A stretch of DNA of 64,000 nucleotides from contig JAYKKM010000005.1 in NCBI GenBank assembly GCA_035772405.1, forward strand, positions 289,501 through 353,500. The letters are read 5' to 3'. The translations under genes were made by a program, and so were the position numbers. Below the pieces are notes generated by a model. That model was not told the DNA's origin and did not search any database. It saw only the letters and a program-made list of their open reading frames with translations. This document shows, one piece after another, positions 62,851-64,000 of this stretch. The stretch comes from Chrysogorgia sp. JL179-B06. Taxonomy: Eukaryota; Cnidaria; Anthozoa; Scleralcyonacea; Chrysogorgiidae. Position 1 is the stretch's first letter. The number at the start of each line of letters is the position of its first letter.

Positions 62851-63747
62851 TCATTATAATAGAAACAATAAAAATAAGAACATATCGATTAAGATAAATC
62901 TATTTATTGATATAATAACTTATGTACGTTAACAGAACAGCAAGAAATAATCCTGAGAAAAACCTTTTTCGAACTGCTTCACATCCTATTTTTGGACCGA
63001 TTAATGTTATAAGGTCACAATTTGTTGCCATGACAACAAAAATATAACGTATATTCAATGTTACCATGCCATCAATCTGTGAAACTTTCATTGGCCAACA
63101 TCTAATAGCTTGGGAGATATTACTCGCGGACAGATCCCCCCCCCCCCAACCCCAGAAGACCAAAAAAGCCCAGTCTAGATAGGGTTAACTGGTCATCCCA
63201 AAAAGTGTGATTTCTACTTCGTGGATATTTTTCCATCGATTTTCCTGCACGGTAAGGCCAAGGTATGTAAATTGATTTCTATGGGATCAATTCCTTGGTT
63301 CATTAAAACCATAAATAATCAACTGCTGATTATCATAATCCCTTTTTTGTTCTAGTCATTCGGTAAAGAAAAGTAGTATGTCCTTTATCATTTGAACGCC
63401 ATTAACAAATTAAGTAATTATACCGTTAGATCGAGATTTGTATAAAGTAATCACACGCAGGGGCGTCGCGAAGGCAGTTGAGCAGCAGGGTGTGAGTAAT
63501 AAATTTGCCGAAAAAGGGTGTGGTCAATGGACGTGGTCATTTAAAACACGTGCGCAAATCCACAATGAACACGTGCAAAAATCGAGAATGGACATCCTGA
63601 GAGAAACCTATGCACTTCACTCATTCTAACGTTGTGTTTACTGCAATATTTTAAAAATATGGCTTCAGCTGCATAAAATAAGTATTCGCTGGTGAATAGG
63701 TGTACTTTAAATAAACGTTGTTGTCATTAAAACCTGTCTTTTCACAG
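62851..63747. other. End of intron 3, no gene recognised
   Basis: Contains a homopolymer C run at 63137-63147 and nothing else I can name. Confidence 0.5.
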
Positions 63748-63954
63748 GTTTATACCAGAATCAGTACGATGGTTTCTACATAATGGTAAACCTGACAAAG
63801 CCATAGAGCAACTGGTGAAGATCGCTAGAATCAACAAAAAAGCATATCCACAAATGGAGCTAAAAATACCTGACTTAGAGGAAAAAGGGAACTTTTGTTA
63901 TCTTTTTTCCAATTTGAAAATGACAAAGAGGACTTTGATCTGTTGGAATATTTG
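63748..63954 (+). CDS. SLC22-type transporter, exon 4
   Basis: The acceptor cttttcacag precedes the exon and gtaatg follows it. It encodes FIPESVRWFLHNGKPDKAIE and then the cytoplasmic loop to TM7 (NLKMTKRTLICWNIW). PES-x-RW is the SLC22 signature after TM6. Because its phase fits exon 3 exactly, exons 3 and 4 belong to one gene separated by a 29.4-kb intron that contains the Polinton. The protein is incomplete here: TM7-TM12 must lie to the right of the window. Confidence 0.88.
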
Positions 63955-64000
63955 GTAATGGTGTCAAACTAAACGTTTCTATATGAATAGTCTCGAGTAT

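Overview
The window is a piece of an animal nuclear genome, probably a marine invertebrate. A cnidarian is my guess, not a demonstrated fact. It has a spliced solute-carrier gene with metazoan exon structure, and almost everything else is mobile DNA of many classes: Penelope-like, BEL/Pao, Ty3/gypsy, RTE, Tx1-like and CR1/L2-like elements, small inverted-repeat transposons, tRNA-derived SINEs and Polintons.

Region by region. 1-7060 holds two copies of a 1.3-1.5 kb repeat, an orphan reading frame ending in a 2A ribosome-skipping motif, a SINE and a decayed Penelope-like element. 7061-12537 is a full-length minus-strand BEL/Pao retrotransposon with identical-length LTRs and a 4-bp target duplication, but broken frames and a deleted RT core. 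12475-21990 is an archipelago of palindromes, foldback structures and MITEs, including TTAA-, TA- and 10-bp-duplication families, plus LINE scraps. 21999-63954 is the first part of an SLC22-type organic ion transporter gene: four exons with matching splice phases, running off the right edge. Its introns are filled by a nested gypsy/RTE pair, a Tx1-like LINE, a U2-derived repeat, a Polinton relic and a complete Polinton.

The centrepiece is the Polinton (Maverick) at 34656-62015. It is 27.4 kb, with 964-bp terminal inverted repeats, AGT...ACT ends and a TATGCA target duplication, lying in intron 3 of the transporter gene. It carries the virus-like core: protein-primed DNA polymerase B, chromodomain integrase, packaging ATPase, double-jelly-roll major capsid protein and a probable penton. 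Around the core are unusual accessory genes: a type II thymidine kinase, a Bro-N/VRR-NUC/zinc-finger fusion, a VLTF3-like zinc protein, a phage-fibre-like protein and small proteins with myristoylation signals. I could not find the usual adenain-type protease. Each end of the element is itself a 169-bp imperfect palindrome that could fold as a terminal hairpin.

A 9.45-kb EnSpm/CACTA-like transposon (38383-47833) has jumped into one Polinton gene and split it. The two halves remain in register across the insertion, which gives an internal reconstruction of the empty site. The rest of the Polinton reading frames are open and the two TIRs are equal in length and nearly identical, so the Polinton itself looks young. 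All identifications are by eye from motifs; no database search was possible.
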